Source: Lederbergia graminis (GTDB lineage Bacteria; Bacillota; Bacilli; Bacillales; Bacillaceae_C). Taken from it: 64,000 bases of DNA. The stretch is taken from assembly GCF_042655485.1 (NCBI RefSeq), contig NZ_JBHSMC010000016.1, positions 124,001-188,000 on the forward strand, given 5' to 3'. Below the pieces are notes generated by a model, which saw nothing but the letters and a program-made list of their open reading frames with translations, searched no databases and was not told the origin of the DNA. Shown one piece after another: positions 1-8,836 of this stretch; positions within the stretch are counted from its first letter, which is position 1, and the number at the start of each line of letters is the position of its first letter. Both the position numbers and the translations under genes were made by a program.

Positions 1-236
1 CTCATACTAGCCCTACGTATGGATCCCCGTTTGATATGATGAGGGATTTTGGAATAACATATACAACAGCAGGAGAAAACATTGCACAAGGTCAAAAATC
101 TCCTGAAGAAGTTGTAAAAGCGTGGATGAATAGTGAAGGGCACCGCAAGAACATTCTAGATAATAAGTATACTCACATCGGTGTAGGATATGAACAAGGT
201 GGAAATCAATGGGTACAGATGTTTATTAAAAAATAA
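1..236 (+). CDS. CAP/SCP-domain protein, C-terminal fragment (YkwD-like)
   Basis: The reading frame is open from base 3 and runs to a stop at 234-236, so the gene starts left of the window. The visible 77 residues contain the conserved features of the CAP (SCP/PR-1) fold: HTSP near the start, the GENIAQG segment, the AWMNSxGHRxNIL block and a C-terminal THIGVGY...WVQMF strand. In Bacillus such domains are found on secreted or spore-associated YkwD-type proteins of unknown biochemical role. The signal peptide or N-terminal domains, if any, are outside the window. A hairpin terminator follows at once. Confidence 0.88.
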   Translation, partial: HTSPTYGSPFDMMRDFGITYTTAGENIAQGQKSPEEVVKAWMNSEGHRKNILDNKYTHIGVGYEQGGNQWVQMFIKK

Positions 237-246
237 AATACAATAA

Positions 247-278
247 AAAGGTGGTTCTTCTTGGAACCACCTTTTTTT
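247..278 (+). terminator. Rho-independent terminator after the CAP-domain gene
   Basis: GGTGGTTC (250-257) pairs with GAACCACC (264-271) around a 6-nt loop and is followed by seven T. It lies 11 bp after the stop codon. Confidence 0.85.
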
Positions 279-346
279 AGTTTATGTTCGCTATTTAAGG
301 GAACTTTAAAAGAGATAGAACACAACCAATTGAAAGGAGCATAAAT

Positions 347-1090
347 ATGTATGATTTAAAGGACAAAGTAGCTATCGTTACAGGTGGAGCTTCTGGTATT
401 GGTTTAGCAACTGTAAAGGCCTTTATTAATAAAGGAGCTAAAGTTGTAATTGCTGATTATAATGAAGACGGTGGAAAATCAGTAGAGACTGATTTAAAAA
501 GTAGTGGTGCAGATGTTACATTCATCTATGTTAATGCTGCAGAAGAAAAATCAGTGGAGAACCTTGTTCAGGAAACTGTAAAGACTTATGGACGCTTAGA
601 TATTATGGTTAATAATGCAGGTATTGGGGTACTTGCAGAGACTCATGAGTTGTCCTATGAAGATTATCACAAAGTAATTGCCATTAACCAAGACGGTGTC
701 TTTTACGGTGCGAAATATGCTATTAGGGAAATGCTCAAAACTGGCGGTGGGTCCATTGTTAACACTGCGTCAATACTAGGGCATGTTGGTGAAGCTGGTG
801 CATTCGCATATAACGCAAGTAAAGGTGCTGTAAATATATTAACAAAGTCGCTTGCACTTGAGTACGCTGATAAAAACATACGAGTAAATGCAGTTTGTCC
901 TGGCTATGTCGAATCAGGAATGGTAAATAAAGAAGCGCTAGGAGACTTTTATGATGGATTAGTCGCACGACATCCGATTGGACGACTAGGTACAGCAGAC
1001 GAAATTGCCCATGGGATTATCTTTTTATGCGAAAACGAATTTGTAACAGGTAGTTCACTTATGATTGATGGCGGATATACTGCCCAATAA
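347..1090 (+). CDS. Short-chain dehydrogenase/reductase (classical SDR)
   Basis: The 247-residue length is typical of classical SDR enzymes, which oxidise or reduce alcohols, ketones or sugars with NAD(P). The cofactor motif TGGASGIG lies at residues 12-19, NNAG at 89-92, and the catalytic residues are Ser142, Tyr155 and Lys159 (YNASK). Asp37 at the end of the second strand favours NAD(H). A good ribosome site (GAAAGGAG) precedes the ATG. The gene stands alone between two terminators, so its neighbours do not reveal the substrate. Confidence 0.9.
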   Translation: MYDLKDKVAIVTGGASGIGLATVKAFINKGAKVVIADYNEDGGKSVETDLKSSGADVTFIYVNAAEEKSVENLVQETVKTYGRLDIMVNNAGIGVLAETHELSYEDYHKVIAINQDGVFYGAKYAIREMLKTGGGSIVNTASILGHVGEAGAFAYNASKGAVNILTKSLALEYADKNIRVNAVCPGYVESGMVNKEALGDFYDGLVARHPIGRLGTADEIAHGIIFLCENEFVTGSSLMIDGGYTAQ

Positions 1091-1091
1091 T

Positions 1092-1128
1092 AAAAAAGCC
1101 TGTTCTCTAAATGAGGACAGGCCTTCTT
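1092..1128. terminator. Bidirectional terminator between SDR and glucosidase genes
   Basis: GCCTGTTCTC (1098-1107) pairs with GAGGACAGGC (1113-1122), flanked by A-rich sequence on the left and CTTCTT on the right. It sits between convergent genes. Confidence 0.8.
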
Positions 1129-1140
1129 AAATTTATCTTG

Positions 1141-2808
1141 TTAAGCTTTCAATAAATAAACCCTAGACTCATAAGGATTCAATGTAACCTCTAGCTTGAT
1201 TTCAGCATCTTGAACATCATAGTTATTTAAAACAAGTTGTGCATCTTTAACCCATTCCGGTAGCTCAAGTTTTGTCACTTGTACCGCAAAGTTGTTTATC
1301 ACAATTGCTTTTTCCTCATCCAATGTTCGTGTATATACAAAAAGATGTGGATGATTTGGTTCTAATAATTCGTACATTCCATAGACAAATACTTCATTTT
1401 CTTTTCTTAAACGAATTAATTTTTTATAGAAATTCAATATGGAGTCTTGGTCTTTTAGTTGCTCGGCAACATTAATGTTTGGATAATTCGGGTTTACTTT
1501 TAACCATGTTTTATTCGCAGTTGTAAATCCAGCTTGATGTTCTTGATTCCACTGCATAGGTGTTCTTGAATTATCCCGACCTTGTTTCCAAATCACTTCC
1601 ATAATCTCATCATGAGGGCGACCTTTTGCTTTTTCAATATTATAATAATTGATCATCCCTACATCATTGTAATCTTCAATATTTGGAAATTGAACATTTG
1701 TCATACCAATTTCTTGGCCTTGATAGATGAATGGTGTACCTTTCATTAAGAAGTATAATGCACCCAGCATTTTGGCACTATGCTTCCAGTACTTCTCATC
1801 ATTCCCCCAACTTGAAACTCTACGGGTTTGATCATGATTTTCTATAAATAAAGCATTCCAACCACGACCTTCGAGACCAGTCTGCCATTTAGATAGGTTT
1901 TCTTTCAATGCTAAAACATCAACAGTTCCATCTGATTCTTTCTCCCAAAGACCAAGAAACTCAAATTGGAAAATCATATTAAAATAACCGTCTTCTTCAC
2001 TAACCCATTTATCGGAATCATCTAGTCCAACACCATTTGCTTCTCCGACAGTCATAATATCATAGTTCTTTATCGTTTTATTGGCAAACTCCGATAAAAA
2101 CTCATCAATACCATCGACATTCATCATTTTTGGAAAGCAGGACACATACGGAAGCTTATCTGGATTAGGCATATCCTTTAAGCCTGGTTCTTTTTTTATG
2201 TGAGATATCGCATCTACCCGGAAACCGTCAATGCCTTTATCTAACCACCAGTTGACCATATCATATAAAGCATTTCGAACCTCTGGATTTTCCCAATTTA
2301 AATCCGGTTGACGCTCTGAGAAAATATGCATAAAGTATTGGTTTGTTTCCTCATCATATTTCCAAGCAGAACCATTAAAAATAGATTCCCAGTTATTCGG
2401 TTCCTTGCCGTCCTTTCCATCTCTCCAAATGTACCAGTCTCTTTTGGGATTATCTATAGAAGAGCGCGATTCGATAAACCAAGGATGTTCATCACTCGTA
2501 TGATTAATAACTAAGTCCAATATTAATTTCATCCCACGCTTATGAACCTCATCTAGTAACTCATCAAAATCAGCCATCGTACCAAAATCAGCCATGATAT
2601 CCTGGTAATCCGAAATATCATATCCATTATCATCATTAGGGGATTGATACATTGGACAAACCCATATAACATCTATACCCATTTCTTTTAAATAATCTAA
2701 TTTAGAAATAATACCTTGAATGTCTCCAATTCCGTCACCATTGCTATCCATAAAGCTCCTTGGATAGATTTGGTAGACGACACTTTTCTTCCACCACTGT
2801 TTATTCAT
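1141..2808 (-). CDS. malL: GH13 alpha-glucosidase / oligo-1,6-glucosidase
   Basis: Cytoplasmic glycoside hydrolase of family 13 (555 residues) releasing glucose from isomalto- or malto-oligosaccharides. The fold markers NGDGIGDIxGI and VINHTSDEH are present. The predicted nucleophile is Asp199 (GFRVDA), the acid/base Glu256 (TVGEA) and the third carboxylate Asp326 (ENHDQ), close to the numbering of the Bacillus cereus oligo-1,6-glucosidase. The residue after the nucleophile is Ala; this position influences alpha-1,4 versus alpha-1,6 preference in the family, so specificity is left open. The start at 2808 was chosen because GGAGGAGAG lies just upstream; an in-frame start at 2841 would overlap that site. 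Last gene of the transporter-repressor-glucosidase unit. Confidence 0.92.
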   Translation of the reverse strand: MNKQWWKKSVVYQIYPRSFMDSNGDGIGDIQGIISKLDYLKEMGIDVIWVCPMYQSPNDDNGYDISDYQDIMADFGTMADFDELLDEVHKRGMKLILDLVINHTSDEHPWFIESRSSIDNPKRDWYIWRDGKDGKEPNNWESIFNGSAWKYDEETNQYFMHIFSERQPDLNWENPEVRNALYDMVNWWLDKGIDGFRVDAISHIKKEPGLKDMPNPDKLPYVSCFPKMMNVDGIDEFLSEFANKTIKNYDIMTVGEANGVGLDDSDKWVSEEDGYFNMIFQFEFLGLWEKESDGTVDVLALKENLSKWQTGLEGRGWNALFIENHDQTRRVSSWGNDEKYWKHSAKMLGALYFLMKGTPFIYQGQEIGMTNVQFPNIEDYNDVGMINYYNIEKAKGRPHDEIMEVIWKQGRDNSRTPMQWNQEHQAGFTTANKTWLKVNPNYPNINVAEQLKDQDSILNFYKKLIRLRKENEVFVYGMYELLEPNHPHLFVYTRTLDEEKAIVINNFAVQVTKLELPEWVKDAQLVLNNYDVQDAEIKLEVTLNPYESRVYLLKA

Positions 2809-2844
2809 AGTACTTCTCTCCTCCAACATTTCTAAAAACAATTT

Positions 2845-3864
2845 TTATCTTAGGGGTTTTGTAGTTTCTCTTTCGACCATAATAGTAGGGATTATAATGC
2901 TTCTCTTATATAACGAAGGTTGACTAATTTCTTCTATCAAGCATCTTGCGGCCTCATAGCCTAGCTGATAGATTTGCGTATCAATGGATGTTAGTGGGGG
3001 ATTAGAGAACTCAGAAACAATCGTATTATTAAAGCTAACGAGACTAACATCTTCAGGCACGTTCACATGCTGTTCTCTCAATGCAAGCATTGAGTTTAAT
3101 GCTGTTAAATCATCTATAGCAACAATCCCTGTTGGTGGTTCATTTAAAGCCATCAATTCTTGAACAGCCTTTCCAATTAACTCTGGAGATTCGGGATTTT
3201 TCATATAATCTTCCGTAAGATTTAATTGATTTAAGAGAACTGCTTCCTTAAAACCTTGTAAACGGTACTTAGATACTTCAAATTTTAGGGATCCACCAAT
3301 ATATCCTATTTTTTTATGTCCTCTATTAATTAAAAACTCTGCTGCCTCTCTTGACGCTTTTACATTGTCATTATCAACATAGGTGATGTTATTTGCTTCT
3401 CCAAGAGGCTTACCAATTACAACAAATGGAATTCCATATTCTAAAAGGTAAGGAACAACTTTATCATCTTGTTTTGAATAAGACACAATAATTCCATCTA
3501 CTTTTTTACCTTGAACCATTTTAATCACATCTTGATAAATAGCGTCTTCTGATTCTCCTGTTGTTAAACTAATGCTAAAATCTTGGTTATGACATAAAGC
3601 ACTAATGCCGCGTAACACTTCTGGAAAGAATGGGTCATGAAAAGATTCACGCGCTGAGCTCTTCATAACAATCCCAATCGTTTTTGTCGATTTCTGTACT
3701 AAATTACGAGCATTCTCATTAATATGAAATTGTAGTTCCTCCATTACTTTCCGTACTTTTTGCTTTGTTTTTTCCGTTATTTTTGGATGATCAGAAATAA
3801 CCCGTGACACTGTAGAGGTCGAAACTCCCGCTTTTTTTGCTACATCTTTTATCGTAACTCCCAA
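2845..3864 (-). CDS. LacI-family repressor of the alpha-glucoside operon (MalR-like)
   Basis: The 339-residue protein begins with a LacI helix-turn-helix (TIKDVAKKAGVSTSTVSRVI, residues 4-23) and a hinge with an AR..LV motif, followed by a periplasmic-binding-protein-like sugar domain. It resembles MalR of staphylococci and streptococci. The start is TTG at 3864: an in-frame stop lies two codons upstream, and the AAAGGGG ribosome site is about 13 nt away, which suggests weak translation. It lies between the sugar transporter and the glucosidase and very probably binds the GCAATCGTTTGC palindromes upstream of the transporter. Confidence 0.9.
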   Translation of the reverse strand: MGVTIKDVAKKAGVSTSTVSRVISDHPKITEKTKQKVRKVMEELQFHINENARNLVQKSTKTIGIVMKSSARESFHDPFFPEVLRGISALCHNQDFSISLTTGESEDAIYQDVIKMVQGKKVDGIIVSYSKQDDKVVPYLLEYGIPFVVIGKPLGEANNITYVDNDNVKASREAAEFLINRGHKKIGYIGGSLKFEVSKYRLQGFKEAVLLNQLNLTEDYMKNPESPELIGKAVQELMALNEPPTGIVAIDDLTALNSMLALREQHVNVPEDVSLVSFNNTIVSEFSNPPLTSIDTQIYQLGYEAARCLIEEISQPSLYKRSIIIPTIMVERETTKPLR

Positions 3865-3908
3865 GACCTACACACATCCCCTTTCAATCCCTACAATTAT
3901 TCCTAAAT

Positions 3909-3934
3909 ATCAGCCATTCTATTGAATGGCTGAT
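3909..3934 (-). promoter_or_regulatory. Intercistronic hairpin between transporter and repressor genes
   Basis: ATCAGCCATTC pairs perfectly with GAATGGCTGAT over 11 bp with a 4-nt loop. On the minus strand it is followed by ATTTAGGAAT rather than a strong T-run. It starts four bases after the transporter stop, so partial termination or 3'-end protection that sets transporter above repressor is more likely than full termination. Confidence 0.6.
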
Positions 3935-3937
3935 GGA

Positions 3938-5281
3938 TTATTTTTTTATTTTAATAATGGATACTGCAAGTGCGCCCACAACTAGAGAAATACCGGATAG
4001 TAAGATCATAGCTGGCATTGATGAACCTAGTGCTGGGAACAATGCAAAACTTATACATGAAGCAATGATTTGTGGCAAGCAAATACTACCATTAAATAAA
4101 CCTAAATACATTCCCATATTTTCTCCTGATAATGCATTTGTAAGCATTGTGAACGGGAATGTCATCATTGCTGCCCATGCAATCCCTATTAGAATGAAGG
4201 AAACAACTAATAAAGCTTGGTTATGAACAAAGAAGATGGATCCAAAACCAATTCCACCTAACAATAAGCTAAGTGCGTATGCAGGCTTATGCTTACTATT
4301 TGGGACTCTTGATAAAACTAATGACCATAATACAGCAGCTATTGACTGAACAGCTGATAGAATACCAAACCAGTTACCAGCTTCCTGGTATGCTGGACTA
4401 GATGGATCAAGTGTATTCCAAACATTATCAGCTACAGCTCCAGTACCATACGTCCATAAGTATTGGAACCCCATCCAACAAAAGAGTTGAACTAATGAAA
4501 TCGTCCAAAAGATTTTCGGTGCTTTACGTAATAAAGTAAATACACCTGATTTTTGTTTTCCCTCAACATTAGTAATCCCATGATATGCCGCATACTCCGC
4601 TGGTGGATATTCTTTTACTTTCATGATTGTAAATAAACTACAAACTATCAATATAACTGCACCCGCATAAAAGGAGATTACAACGGACTGTGGAACGACT
4701 CCTTTTGGTGCGGTATTGGATATACCAATCAACGTTAATACAAACGGAAAAATACTAGCTAATACAGCACCGCTATTGGAAAGGAAGCTTTGAATCGAAT
4801 AAGCAAATCCTTTTTGCTTCTCATTCACCATATCCCCAACCATCATTTTGAATGGTTGCATGGCAACATTAGATGAAACATCCATGAACAAGATGGTAAT
4901 AGCACCAAAAGTAAGTGCAGCTGTTGCACTAAATCCAAAACTTCCCGCATTTGGAAGTAAACACATGACGATAACTGCTACGATTGCTCCTACGAGTAAA
5001 TATGGAATTCGACGCCCCAATTTCGGATGCCAAGTTCGATCCGAAAAATATCCTACTAGAGGTTGTACAATTAGACCTGCTAGAGGCGGTAATATAAAGA
5101 AAAAGCCGAGTGTGTGAGGATCAGCACCAATTGTTTGGAAAATCCTCCCCATATTTGAGCTTTGCAAAGAAAAAGCCATTTGTACACCTAAAAATCCAAA
5201 ACTAATTAACCAAATGGTACTGATTGGAAGATTAGGTAAACTACGTGTATTGTTTGGTTGAACGTGCTGTTCCTGCATCAT
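3938..5281 (-). CDS. MFS sugar transporter (SLC45-like, maltose/alpha-glucoside uptake)
   Basis: A 447-residue polytopic membrane protein with about 12 hydrophobic segments. The N-terminal LxxLxxSxLWLxSFGFLGVQMAFSLQ-type region, GRIFQTIGA and the GYFSDRT loop are typical of the SLC45-like branch of MFS transporters, often linked to maltose or sucrose uptake genes in Firmicutes. Co-orientation with a LacI repressor and an alpha-glucosidase supports proton-linked uptake of an alpha-glucoside. A ribosome site (AGGAGGA) precedes the ATG. It is the first gene of the operon and carries the operators. Confidence 0.88.
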   Translation of the reverse strand: MMQEQHVQPNNTRSLPNLPISTIWLISFGFLGVQMAFSLQSSNMGRIFQTIGADPHTLGFFFILPPLAGLIVQPLVGYFSDRTWHPKLGRRIPYLLVGAIVAVIVMCLLPNAGSFGFSATAALTFGAITILFMDVSSNVAMQPFKMMVGDMVNEKQKGFAYSIQSFLSNSGAVLASIFPFVLTLIGISNTAPKGVVPQSVVISFYAGAVILIVCSLFTIMKVKEYPPAEYAAYHGITNVEGKQKSGVFTLLRKAPKIFWTISLVQLFCWMGFQYLWTYGTGAVADNVWNTLDPSSPAYQEAGNWFGILSAVQSIAAVLWSLVLSRVPNSKHKPAYALSLLLGGIGFGSIFFVHNQALLVVSFILIGIAWAAMMTFPFTMLTNALSGENMGMYLGLFNGSICLPQIIASCISFALFPALGSSMPAMILLSGISLVVGALAVSIIKIKK

Positions 5282-5364
5282 AAATCCTCCTGTAACTTTT
5301 CATTATTACTTATAATAGGAAGTACTATTTCTCGATAAAAATGAAGCTTTATTCCACAATTTTG

Positions 5365-5378
5365 TGCAATCGTTTGCA
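5365..5378. promoter_or_regulatory. LacI-type operator O2
   Basis: TGCAATCGTTTGCA is a CG-centred near-perfect palindrome sharing GCAATCGTTTGCA with the site at 5495-5510. It lies in the transcribed leader, 131 bp (centre to centre) from O1, a distance suitable for DNA looping. Confidence 0.75.
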
Positions 5379-5427
5379 TTGATAAACTATACAACGCATA
5401 AATAATCACACTATAACACTATGGACC

Positions 5428-5441
5428 TTGAAACGTTTCGA
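5428..5441. promoter_or_regulatory. Third CG-centred palindrome (GAAACGTTTC)
   Basis: GAAACGTTTC (5430-5439) is a perfect 10-bp palindrome of LacI/CcpA type, about 30 bp downstream of the predicted start point. It is one base short of a standard cre, so CcpA binding is only a possibility. Confidence 0.4.
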
Positions 5442-5471
5442 GATGTATATACAAACTCCTAATCTATTCAC

Positions 5472-5500
5472 ATTATAATTGTTATTATTTATTTGCGCAA
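5472..5500 (-). promoter_or_regulatory. Sigma-A promoter of the transporter-repressor-glucosidase operon
   Basis: On the minus strand TTGCGC (5495-5500) and TATAAT (5472-5477) are separated by 17 bp. The -35 element lies inside operator O1, which explains repression by promoter occlusion. Confidence 0.7.
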
Positions 5501-5510
5501 TCGTTTGCAC
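5495..5510. promoter_or_regulatory. LacI-type operator O1 over the -35 box
   Basis: GCGCAATCGTTTGCAC shares 13 bases with O2. Its CG centre and the GCAA/TTGC arms match the operator style of MalR-like LacI proteins. Confidence 0.78.
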
Positions 5511-5719
5511 TAAAATAAAAAATGAATTTTTTTCGTAATCATTAAAAATGTTGCTACAAAAGGGCTGAAGTGATTTGAATTTTGCTATAGTTCTTTTCTC
5601 CTCCTATATCCTTTTATCTATTTTATTCTCAATAAAAGGTTTTTTATCGCCTTTTATCGAAATGAACATATAAATTTCTATTAAGTTTGGATATTAATAT
5701 AGTTGAATGGAGGCTCATC

Positions 5720-6145
5720 ATGTTCAAGATTGGTAGTATTTTTATTCCTGTTACAAATATTGAAAAATCTAGACAATGGTATGAAAGAAGTTTGGGAGTG
5801 ACATTAATTGATAGTTGGGAAGGTGGAATTGGTTTTTATTTACCATACGGTTCTACTCAATTAGCATTAATAAAAGTAGAAACGCCCCAGTCTACTGAGT
5901 TTTCCATGAATAGTGATCAGAAAAATTCTTATTATAATTTTGTAGTAGATGATATTGATCATGCTCACCAGCACTTTAAAGATAATGGGGTTGTGACGAC
6001 GGACATTAATGACTTTAATGGTATGAAGTTCTTTGACTTTTTCGATCTGGATGGTAATCCCTTTAGTGTAGTGAACGAAGTAGAGGATTCACCTTTCCAT
6101 TCAGACCAAGTGAAAAAATTAAGAGAGAGCAATTTAAATAGCTAA
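5720..6145 (+). CDS. VOC-superfamily protein (glyoxalase/bleomycin-resistance fold)
   Basis: The 141-residue product starts MFKIGSIFIPV, with GGAGG six bases before the ATG at 5720; an in-frame ATG at 5687 lacks a ribosome site. It has the paired beta-alpha-beta-beta-beta modules of VOC proteins: IEKSRQWYERSLGV at the first helix and FDLDGNPFSVVNE at the last strand, where a metal-binding Glu normally sits. The ligand is unknown. It ends at a strong convergent terminator. Confidence 0.82.
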   Translation: MFKIGSIFIPVTNIEKSRQWYERSLGVTLIDSWEGGIGFYLPYGSTQLALIKVETPQSTEFSMNSDQKNSYYNFVVDDIDHAHQHFKDNGVVTTDINDFNGMKFFDFFDLDGNPFSVVNEVEDSPFHSDQVKKLRESNLNS

Positions 6146-6150
6146 ATAAA

Positions 6151-6190
6151 AAACAGAAGGACAGAGTCTTCTCAACCTGTCCTTCTGTTT
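6151..6190. terminator. Bidirectional terminator
   Basis: AAACAGAAGGACAG (6151-6164) and CTGTCCTTCTGTTT (6177-6190) form a perfect 14-bp stem flanked by A- and T-runs, between convergent VOC and multicopper oxidase genes. Confidence 0.9.
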
Positions 6191-6192
6191 TA

Positions 6193-7656
6193 TTAATGAT
6201 CATGATGTTCACTAACTTCAGTAAGTTGCATTGGCACCTGTGACTCAGTCCCGGGTTCAACAAGTAGAAATTGCCCCATCATTCCATCATCTTCATGCTT
6301 TAATAGATGGCAATGATACATAAGTGGATACTTTAAATCCGTATAGTTGCCAAATTCTACTGCAAGCCTAACTGTTGCTCCATGAGGAACAAACACGGTA
6401 TCCTTTCTACCTCGTTCATACTCTTGTGGTTCCTTACCATTTACATCTAATACACGGAAGGCGGCATCATGGATGTGGAAATTATGCTCCGAACCAAAAT
6501 TGCGAATTTCCCATATTTCTTTACCACCTGCTGGCACAACCTCATCAATCCGTGACATATCCATTGATTTATCATTTATTTTATTATCCATTGATAATCT
6601 AAATTGACGTACCTTTGCGTCCGCTGGCACCTCGATTGGTTCTACACTAGACAGTTGTCCTTCAATTTGCTTTGATTCCGATAATTCTGAAGCAGCAACA
6701 ATCTTTAATAAATCAAATTCGCCACTTGCAATACCTGTACCATTCTTGTAGCTATGGAGAATCGTCTCTTCTCCTGGCTCAAACGAAACGACAATTTCAG
6801 CGCGCTCTCCAGGACTTAACATAAATCGCTCCAATGTAACAGGCTCTTGTAAAAGCCCTGCATCGTTTGCCACTAATTGGAAAGAACGCTCATCTGTAAA
6901 CCCGAAAGTATACGCTCTAGCATTTGAACCATTTAATAATCGAAAACGCACTTGGCTTGATGTCACTTCTAGAAAAGGATCATGCGTCCCATTTACAAGT
7001 ATTTCATCACCAAGTATTCCAAATGTTGTATCATCATCTTCTGAAAACTGACCGTCACTTGTGAATAATTTATCTTGTACGATAAGTGGAATATCATCTA
7101 CACCATAATTGGAAGGAAGCTTTTTAGAATCCTCATCGTCAATAATAAACATGCCGGCAAGGCCTCTGTATACATGTTGAGCTGTATTTCCATGAAGATG
7201 TGGATGGAACCAGGTTGTAGCTGACGGCTGATCGATTTTCCAGTGAGGAGACCATGTCTTTCCTGCTTCAATCATTTGATGTGGACCCCCATCCATTTCT
7301 GGAGGCAACATCATCCCATGCCAGTGTAATGTAGATGTTTCTCCTAATTGATTAATGACATCGAAGGAAACTTTATCACCACGTGACACTCTAACAGTTG
7401 GTCCAAGATAAGAACCATTAATCCCCCATGTATCCGTTGTTTTTCCTTCCAAAAACTCTGTAGTTCCTTGCATCATCGTTAAGGTAAAATGCTTCGTACC
7501 ATCCGGTTCGAGCGTTGGTTCAAGAAGTTCTGGTATTTTTAATGGATTCTCAAACTTTAAATTACCTACATTCGTTGATTTAACGTTCCCACATCCCGCT
7601 AATGCAAGTACAACAAATATACAAAGAAGAAGAAAAAGTCTGCTATAATATTTCAA
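6193..7656 (-). CDS. Multicopper oxidase lipoprotein (CueO/laccase type)
   Basis: A 487-residue multicopper oxidase. A lipoprotein signal peptide ends at Leu-Ala-Gly-Cys22, so the enzyme should be anchored outside the membrane. Copper-binding motifs are complete: HWHG (111-114), HPHLHG (151-156), a HNFHIH block, and HCHLLKHEDDGMM (HCH at 448-450) supplying the T1 Cys, His and Met. The family oxidises Cu(I), Fe(II), Mn(II) or phenolics with reduction of O2 to water. The C-terminus is His-rich (EHHDH). No copper exporter or chaperone gene is adjacent, so copper detoxification is not proven. Confidence 0.92.
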   Translation of the reverse strand: MKYYSRLFLLLCIFVVLALAGCGNVKSTNVGNLKFENPLKIPELLEPTLEPDGTKHFTLTMMQGTTEFLEGKTTDTWGINGSYLGPTVRVSRGDKVSFDVINQLGETSTLHWHGMMLPPEMDGGPHQMIEAGKTWSPHWKIDQPSATTWFHPHLHGNTAQHVYRGLAGMFIIDDEDSKKLPSNYGVDDIPLIVQDKLFTSDGQFSEDDDTTFGILGDEILVNGTHDPFLEVTSSQVRFRLLNGSNARAYTFGFTDERSFQLVANDAGLLQEPVTLERFMLSPGERAEIVVSFEPGEETILHSYKNGTGIASGEFDLLKIVAASELSESKQIEGQLSSVEPIEVPADAKVRQFRLSMDNKINDKSMDMSRIDEVVPAGGKEIWEIRNFGSEHNFHIHDAAFRVLDVNGKEPQEYERGRKDTVFVPHGATVRLAVEFGNYTDLKYPLMYHCHLLKHEDDGMMGQFLLVEPGTESQVPMQLTEVSEHHDH

Positions 7657-7830
7657 TTTATTTTACTTCCTTTCAAACTATCAAAAAATATATTGCTAAG
7701 CTCACCCTAACAATATACTAATATAATAACATTAAATAATAGATAAAAAATAACTAGAAGCATCTACCAGATTAAAAAGAAGCTACATGGAACTAATGTA
7801 ACTGTGCGTTATATAATTCCTTAAAATGAA

Positions 7831-7866
7831 ACAAGTGGAAAAAACCACGTTTTTCCACTTGTTTTT
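7831..7866. terminator. Strong hairpin terminator downstream of the GNAT operon
   Basis: ACAAGTGGAAAAA (7831-7843) and TTTTTCCACTTGT (7850-7862) form a perfect 13-bp stem with T-rich flanks. On the minus strand it ends the nitrilase-GNAT-GNAT transcript. The rest of 7657-7987 contains no other recognisable feature. Confidence 0.7.
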
Positions 7867-7987
7867 ACTTTTCTATTCTTCTTAAAAGAAAATAGTTTGT
7901 GAATGCATACTTATTCATTAAAAGAAATGACTTTCTACTTATTTTTGAATCTGTTTATAATAAGTACACAATAAATTCAGTCACAAT

Positions 7988-8115
7988 GTTGATTGTAGCG
8001 TAAGGTGGCGACTCCTGCGGGACTAGCGTGCAGGTGAGACCCTGCAAGGAGCAGCGCGACTGAAGCGGCTCACCGCTCGCCCCGTGGAAAGCGTCCGCCT
8101 AGAGCGGAAATCAAC
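7988..8115. repeat. Dispersed palindromic repeat, GTTGATT...AATCAAC family
   Basis: A GC-rich 128-bp island in AT-rich surroundings, bounded by inverted GTTGATT (7988-7994) and AATCAAC (8109-8115). The interior has GGCGACTCCTGCGGGA, GGTGAGACCCTGCA and GCGGCTCACCGCTCGCC, a layout I recognise from intergenic repeats in many Bacillaceae genomes. A shorter copy in the opposite orientation lies at 46774-46841, and related core sequence occurs in the 28.3 and 32.6 kb mosaics. It has no coding capacity and looks like a non-autonomous (MITE-like) element. Confidence 0.75.
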
Positions 8116-8164
8116 TATATGAATAGATTATATCGATAATAGTAATTTGCTCTTTTTATTACTA

Positions 8165-8836
8165 TTAAAGAGGCAATAACTTAACAGTATCCACACCTTC
8201 TAAGTTTTGTACCATCTCATTCCATTCTTTAGGCTTATTAGGAAGAACAGAATAGTATCGTCGTAAAAACTTCACAATTAAACTAGTTTCTAATTCACTT
8301 ACATGATCGTCTGAAGGAAGGTAACATAAATCTAATCCTGAAACGGCTTCTCCATCATTATTCCAAGAAGGATGAACATACGGAAAATCCAAACGCTTAT
8401 ATCCAAGATGTGATAGAACCTCACGTCGAACATATGGATCCATCGGCTTTATACCACCAAATTCATATTCTTCAACTCGATACGGGTCATATATTTCCGC
8501 GAACATTCCGTACATATTCTTACCATTTGCTTCTGCTAACTTGTTTAAATCCTGTGATCTTTGCTTTGCTAAATAAGGGCCAATTCCAAGACCAGCTTGG
8601 CCAATGATTGTAAAGTCCGTCATCGCTACATTGAAGTCTTCATAATAGCGGTATTCAGTAGCCCCTACTACATTTCCTTCATGAATTGCAACGAATACAC
8701 GAATTCCAGGGTCCTCAAGAGGTTCTTTCCACAAATCAAATTCTAACACCTCTTCTGGAGGAAATACATTTTGCATGAGTTGATGCATTTTTGGAAAATA
8801 AGGATCTTCAATACTAGTAATTCTATGATATTCCAT
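8165..8836 (-). CDS. GNAT-family acetyltransferase (third gene of nitrilase operon)
   Basis: The 223-residue protein has a degenerate GNAT core: a VFVAIHEGNVVGATEYRYY strand pair and a GQAGLGIGPYLAKQ segment in place of the usual acetyl-CoA pyrophosphate loop. Substrate unknown. Its ATG directly follows the stop of the preceding gene (TAAATG), with GAGGAGG inside that gene, indicating tight translational coupling with the second acetyltransferase and the nitrilase-family enzyme. Confidence 0.75.
   Translation of the reverse strand: MEYHRITSIEDPYFPKMHQLMQNVFPPEEVLEFDLWKEPLEDPGIRVFVAIHEGNVVGATEYRYYEDFNVAMTDFTIIGQAGLGIGPYLAKQRSQDLNKLAEANGKNMYGMFAEIYDPYRVEEYEFGGIKPMDPYVRREVLSHLGYKRLDFPYVHPSWNNDGEAVSGLDLCYLPSDDHVSELETSLIVKFLRRYYSVLPNKPKEWNEMVQNLEGVDTVKLLPL

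Noticed and set aside
5428..5441. Canonical CcpA cre site
   Set aside because: The spacing between TG and CG is one base short of the cre consensus; kept only as a LacI-type palindrome.
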